From Gonatopus flavifemur (lineage: Eukaryota; Arthropoda; Insecta; Hymenoptera; Dryinidae), in assembly GCA_018340375.1 (NCBI GenBank), contig JAFFJZ010000003.1, forward strand, positions 2,542,001 through 2,606,000: a stretch of 64,000 nucleotides of DNA, given 5' to 3'. The translations under genes and the position numbers were made by a program. The notes beneath the pieces are model-generated. The model saw nothing but the letters and a program-made list of their open reading frames with translations. It was not told the DNA's origin and searched no databases. Shown piece after piece: positions 59,101 to 64,000 of this stretch; position 1 is the stretch's first letter; each line of letters begins with the position of its first letter.

Positions 59101-62100
59101 TGTCAGAATATTAATCTTCTCCACACGGTGACAGGGAAAAAGAAAGAGAAGCATATATCGTTCCCGAAGAATGGATCTGCTTCAACAAAAGACTGGGAAA
59201 ATTTATATCCATTGTTAGGATGTGCTGAATGATGAAATATATCTTTCTTTGTGGATATATATACATGAAAAAAAAAAATCTTGTATAGTTATACAGTTAT
59301 GTAGTTGTTATATATCAAATTTTATTCATCAATGCGCATGGTCGAAACCTCACGCTCCAAGGGTTGTGCCAATTTAACGCAACGCGTATGAGCTAACGTG
59401 TTGAAGATCATCTCAAATTCAAGAAACTGTGTCAGTATTAACTGATAGCCCAGAGCTATTAATCTCCCTGTGTTATTGTTTTATGATTTCAATGGTTACT
59501 CGTCGCTGTGGACCTTTCCCAGACGAAATATAATACGAGTAGTAGAATCGTAAAAATTTCTTCTTAATTGTTGGCGTAATTTGGATTTCTCTGCATAAAA
59601 AGTATTGTAAGTAACGGCTCGAGTACTTAACTTCAGCAAACGCTATTATTTTACAGTTATCTGGCCGTTCGATTTATACGTTCGTATCTCGAAGAATTAC
59701 TGTGTGGAGAAAGGTCACACATAGAATCTTGTGAACTTGAACTCATGAGATGGTTAAACACAGCACTTGTTTTTTCTTTCCTTTTTTTTCCATAACATGC
59801 TTAACTTCTTGAATTTATCCTCTTGTATTTGCGGATAAAATGGTCATGAACTCACTGGCAGCATGTGAAATTCATATGGTTGAGATTTCCTCTTTGTATT
59901 CGAATTTCGCTTACAGTGTTGATATTTTTATTTCGTTATCCTCGAGTTTTTACGTGATTGAAAACCAAAATCTTTGTCCAAAACAAAATTTCTCACCCTC
60001 GCCTCGGGAGATCCGAAATGAACTTAAAAATATTTTTCCTTGATACTGAGACATTAAACTTAGAAATCAGGAAATAGTTTATTGGTTCAAAGCAAGTCGG
60101 ATTATAAAACGAGTTCCATTAAACTTGTTCTTGATTGGAAAATTTTATGTGTGGAACATTGAGATTTGTTTCACATTTCGCAATGATGAGTATGATTCAT
60201 CTTTGAGTTTTATGAATGAGTTGACGAAGGTGATTCAGTTACGACACGCACGATGAGTAGTCCTAGAAGATGATTCCGTTTGATCATTCGTTTCTTGAAA
60301 TTACGGCATATATTCATAAGTATTCAATTCAATTTCCCGTAGTCTACGTTTTTTTTCTATTCTCTTTCAAGGATCGATGAAGTTTATTTCAGGAGAATAA
60401 GCTGTCTATTACAGATATATGTTTTTTCTTTGACAATACAATCGCGCGAAGGGAACAAAATTATCCTCAATACATTTTGCTGTGGAATATTATTTTATCA
60501 AACTTTTGTGATACGAAATTAATACGAGCAATCAATGACATTTGCACTTTATTTATATAGAATAATTGATAACATTTATAAATTTGAGGCCAGAATTGTT
60601 TTGAAAACTCGTTATCGTAGGCGATATTTCACAGTATCGAAATTTTTTTTTTAATAGAAAATTCGTCGAGTTCATATTGAATTGTATAGAATATCGATAC
60701 CGTAAAACATCGTCCATCGCTGGATCTGGTTGAGCATGAAGCTGAATTGAAATTTCGTGGGTAAAGAAGACTCACCGAACCCCTCTGCATAATTCAATAT
60801 GTATTTCGTAAAGAGAGGATCTCTGATGTTCATCACTTAGATGGATCGAAGGAAATCTCAATTACACATTATGTGTGTGGAGGTTGGGATTAAGGCACGT
60901 ATGTATGTGTAAACAGGAGGCGTTCGTATGACAGAAACTGTACAAGGGAAGAGAGTCAAGAGTGTACATTAAGCTCAATGAGAAGGAATATGATCGAAGT
61001 TACTATACTTTGCTCTGACTCTGATCGATATGGCTCGTGCCACGTGTGGGACTTTCATTTATGTGGGTGTGAGAGGACATATTTTATTTATATACATAGA
61101 CATAGATGTTCATGAATAATCATAAGTCGAGTGTAGGCGACTGTACATCCTGGAGTTTACGGATTTAAATTATTACACAATGTGAATTTAAGAATATTTT
61201 AAATTCAAAAATGTCCGGACTAATCGTGTTTTATTGTGAATACTCGGTGATTTTTTATGTTCTTATAGAACGAGTTTGAATTTTGCAATATTGAAATTAT
61301 TTTGTTGGGAAATTAAGACCAGCCATTCGAAATTTTCTGCTGTACGATAGATCAGAAAAGAATGTCATGAACACAATTGGAATTATCCATTATGAAATCA
61401 AGTTTAACTTTGCACTCGAAAGAGCTCGAAAATGATATAAAGAATATTTCAAAAGTCTGAAAACAGTGCATATTAGACGGAAATGAACTCGATAGCCCCA
61501 TAACTTTTATCTGAAACATATCTCTCTGAAATGCCCTGTCTTAGAGACAGTTAACCGTTCACAAACTTTTGGGACATCCTGTATATCTGCTGATAGTGAT
61601 CTGCTGCATCGCTACAAAGATCCACTATTGTGGATTCTATGTTCCTGCAGTCTCGAAACATCCGTGTGCTTCAATTATACTTCAGAACGTCGCAATAAAC
61701 GCAATTTTTCCTTAGTATGGTTTTAATTTCAACAAATCCAGAAATAAACTTGTCTGATTCGTAGGAAACATTTGATTTACATCAATTTTAATGTGTTTGA
61801 AATCGAAAATCGATTCAGGGGCTTTCAACCATACAATGTGGCTACTTGAACATTGAATGAAACAATTTGATCAAAAGTTACATAAATCGGTTGCTAGCTT
61901 CACTCTCATATAAACCAGTCATTATTTTAAATGAAGATTGAGCCAAGATTGATAGTTGCAATTAAAATCGAACCAAACTATTTCCAGAGCTTGATACAAC
62001 TGTAACTTATTTTATTCAATCTATATTGGGTTGATGATGATGGCTGTCAGCTTACTCGAGTTATGAACTAATGTTAGATTAATCCTGTATTTGACAAGTA

Positions 62101-64000
62101 ATATACCTATCGATACCCTTGCAGAAAACACTCTAGTTCTTCTTTTGAAGGCGTTGCAAGGCCTGGTAAGACCTTGCAGTACCCTAGAAAATAGCTCAAG
62201 CGATTTCTACCAGGGTGTTGGTTTCACAGCATATTTTCAATTTTGTGATATGTCGATCAATATTTACTCTACATGCATTGCCACGACTAGGCAATCAACC
62301 TTGCGCCAAGCTTATCAACCCTTCCAGCATCCATTCAGTATATTCTATCGTCACAAAATCAAGAAATGTTTGGCCTCTTCACAACATTTAAACGGCAGAT
62401 TTGAAAAACCATCGACTGAAAGAGCAGGGAGGGAAATTGAGATTTTGTCAATAAAATATCTTGAGTCCTGGTTTCTCAGTGTCGTTTCGAGGAAATATGT
62501 TCTTGATGTAAGAAAAACAGTTTTAATATCTCCTCGAATCAAGTGAACCATTATTACAACGTGATATCTTTTTTTGCGGAAAAAATATTTCTTTTCGATA
62601 AAATATTCCGGAGATACAAGTTTTTCATTTTACTTTAAAGGCCATGATTGTAAATCTTACTAGCTCTTATTAAAGATCATAAACAAATCAGGCACGTACT
62701 TCGCGAGCAAAGAGAAACTGATACATTTCTCTATCGCTTTATTCATTTTTATCATAAAAATCTTTTGCCTGGGAGGAGGATACATTGTATATGCGCAACA
62801 CCTTCATACAACTCTTTCATGGTGTTCATGTGACCGGAAGAAAAATCCATTAAATCAAATGAAAAAGAACAAGAGAGACCTTTCATTGTACAGATTTATC
62901 ATTTAACAGAGGCAGGAAAATGAAAGACGGAATAAAGATTTGTTATTACAAACTGTAAATTTAATCAGAACGATTAGACAACACTTGCGGTTCAAGTTCT
63001 TGAAATTTATAACTCGCTAGGACGATTTTTCACCTTGAAATAATTGTAACGGCATGTTGTGTGTTCGTTAAAATGTACAACGTGCAAAGTTAATTCTCAT
63101 CGTTACGTAAATGATGTGACCGATTTAAAGTTTAGTTTGTGGGCGTCGATTGATATCATAGGTACCTTCTCTTCCAGTTGTGGAAACGTTTAAAAAGACT
63201 TCCTTTCTCTCAATCTCAGTAATTATGATGATGTCGGTGATGAAATCCACCTTAGCTTAAGAAATATAAAATTATAAACTTGAACGGAACAAATAAAAGA
63301 TTGAATCTTGAATATCTAGATGTTTTTTTGCTGTTACTTGAAAATTTTTCTTTGGAAATGATCAGTTGTGTTCAATAACGATCAAACGATTGTACGTAGT
63401 ATATTCACATTCACTATTTTTACCATCGCGTCGCTCGTAAATCGTATCATACTTCGCACAAAATTTTCAGTAACTTGCGTCCTTTTTTCTTATTTAACAA
63501 TCGGTAGTGAGGGATTATTTTGCTTTGCGTATATCTTCCCTGTCCCAGATGTTGTTTCTGAACGTTTATAACATGATATAAGGAGGAAAGAGATAGCATT
63601 TTGTCCTCTCTTTTTAGTTCCCTCTATTTGTTCCTCTTCTTCTTCTTCTGAGCTATATCCGTAACGGGTTTAACTGTCTGCAGCAAAGAGAAAAGCTGCA
63701 TCGCTAGAGTACGAGTAAGAACGGATACTTTTTATTCGAATTTTTAGTCTCTTTTTTACACACTTAAACGTGGCTGACAAATGCCATGCTGTTTAGAGAT
63801 CTTATGATTTGTTAATGAAAACCCATTAATACCGAAATGAGGGGGATACGATTCAAGGTAAATTTTGTTAACTGAAGAGATATTAATTATCAAATGTGTT
63901 ATCGAATGAAAATAAACTGTCAGCCATGCGATATGGCTGCTGACCGGATTGTTCAATGTCCCACATCTCTGTGCGCAGGGTTCCAATGAGGGGAGCATAA
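53128..64000. other. Probable long first intron, no exons recognised
   Basis: 10.9 kb with no conserved coding segment. ORFs such as 62091-62546 lack domain signals. Content seen: a fragment of the cccgagtgg foldback family at 56330-56380, a hairpin at 58177-58248, and a stretch at 57905-57995 that resembles 6597-6700. Alternatively part of this is intergenic, if the 53-kb exon is not real. Confidence 0.45.
58177..58248. repeat. Near-perfect 72-bp hairpin
   Basis: cattccttctaaaaattcag (58177-58196) continues to 58204 and pairs with 58221-58248, ending cagaaggaatg. That is 26 of 28 pairs with a 16-base AT-rich loop. Size fits a small hairpin RNA or a minimal MITE. There is no direct evidence of transcription. 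Confidence 0.65.

Noticed and set aside
62091..62546. 151-codon plus-strand ORF, considered as a downstream exon of the 53-kb gene
   Set aside because: No homology signal. The short ttgcag..ggcctg|gtaaga segment inside it could be an exon, but it is only about 45 nt and has no family support.
1..64000. tRNA or rRNA genes, CRISPR arrays, bacterial-type operons
   Set aside because: No cloverleaf with A and B boxes, no rRNA-like blocks and no spaced direct-repeat array was recognised. The spliced genes show eukaryotic nuclear DNA.

Overview
The window is animal nuclear DNA, AT-rich with spliced genes, and reads as an insect genome. Gene content (alpha/epsilon-sarcoglycan, wolframin, VIP36-type lectin, SWIB protein, CFAP206), introns often of 55-90 bp, and irritans-type mariner transposons all fit an insect. 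A hymenopteran is my guess, but nothing here proves the order.

Layout. 1-3.6 kb: upstream DNA with one foldback repeat. 3.7-15.3 kb (+): an alpha/epsilon-sarcoglycan gene in nine exons, with a possible 72-nt cassette exon. 17.6-20.9 kb (+): a compact five-exon wolframin gene. 22.2-27.9 kb: a tandem duplication (offset 2770 bp) of about 1.5 kb of AT-rich DNA plus a mariner; the two transposase ORFs are open but mosaic. 29.5-33.6 kb (-): a seven-exon VIP36/LMAN2-like cargo lectin whose second intron holds MITEs and an unexplained exon-like ORF. 36.9-43.8 kb (+): a five-exon nuclear protein with DEK_C and SWIB domains. 46.2-52.1 kb (-): a thirteen-exon CFAP206 axonemal gene. 53.0 kb (+): a signal-peptide-coding first exon whose gene must continue past the window. 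53.1-64 kb: no coding exons recognised.

I built the exon models by hand from splice sites, codon phase and remembered family conservation. All exon junctions within each model are phase-consistent, and the summed coding lengths are multiples of three: 398, 866, 331, 269 and 628 residues.

The genes do not form a pathway. Wolframin (ER membrane) and VIP36 (ER-Golgi lectin) both belong to the secretory system, and sarcoglycan is a plasma-membrane dystrophin-complex protein, but their proximity need not be functional.

The most unusual structure is the mariner pair. Residues 119-346 of the two transposases are about 95% identical, while residues 1-118, the DNA-binding part, are only about 55% identical, with an in-frame switch at the linker motif. 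The second element has also lost most of its left inverted repeat and its stop codon, so its ORF reads into the flank and gains a basic tail containing PKKRK.
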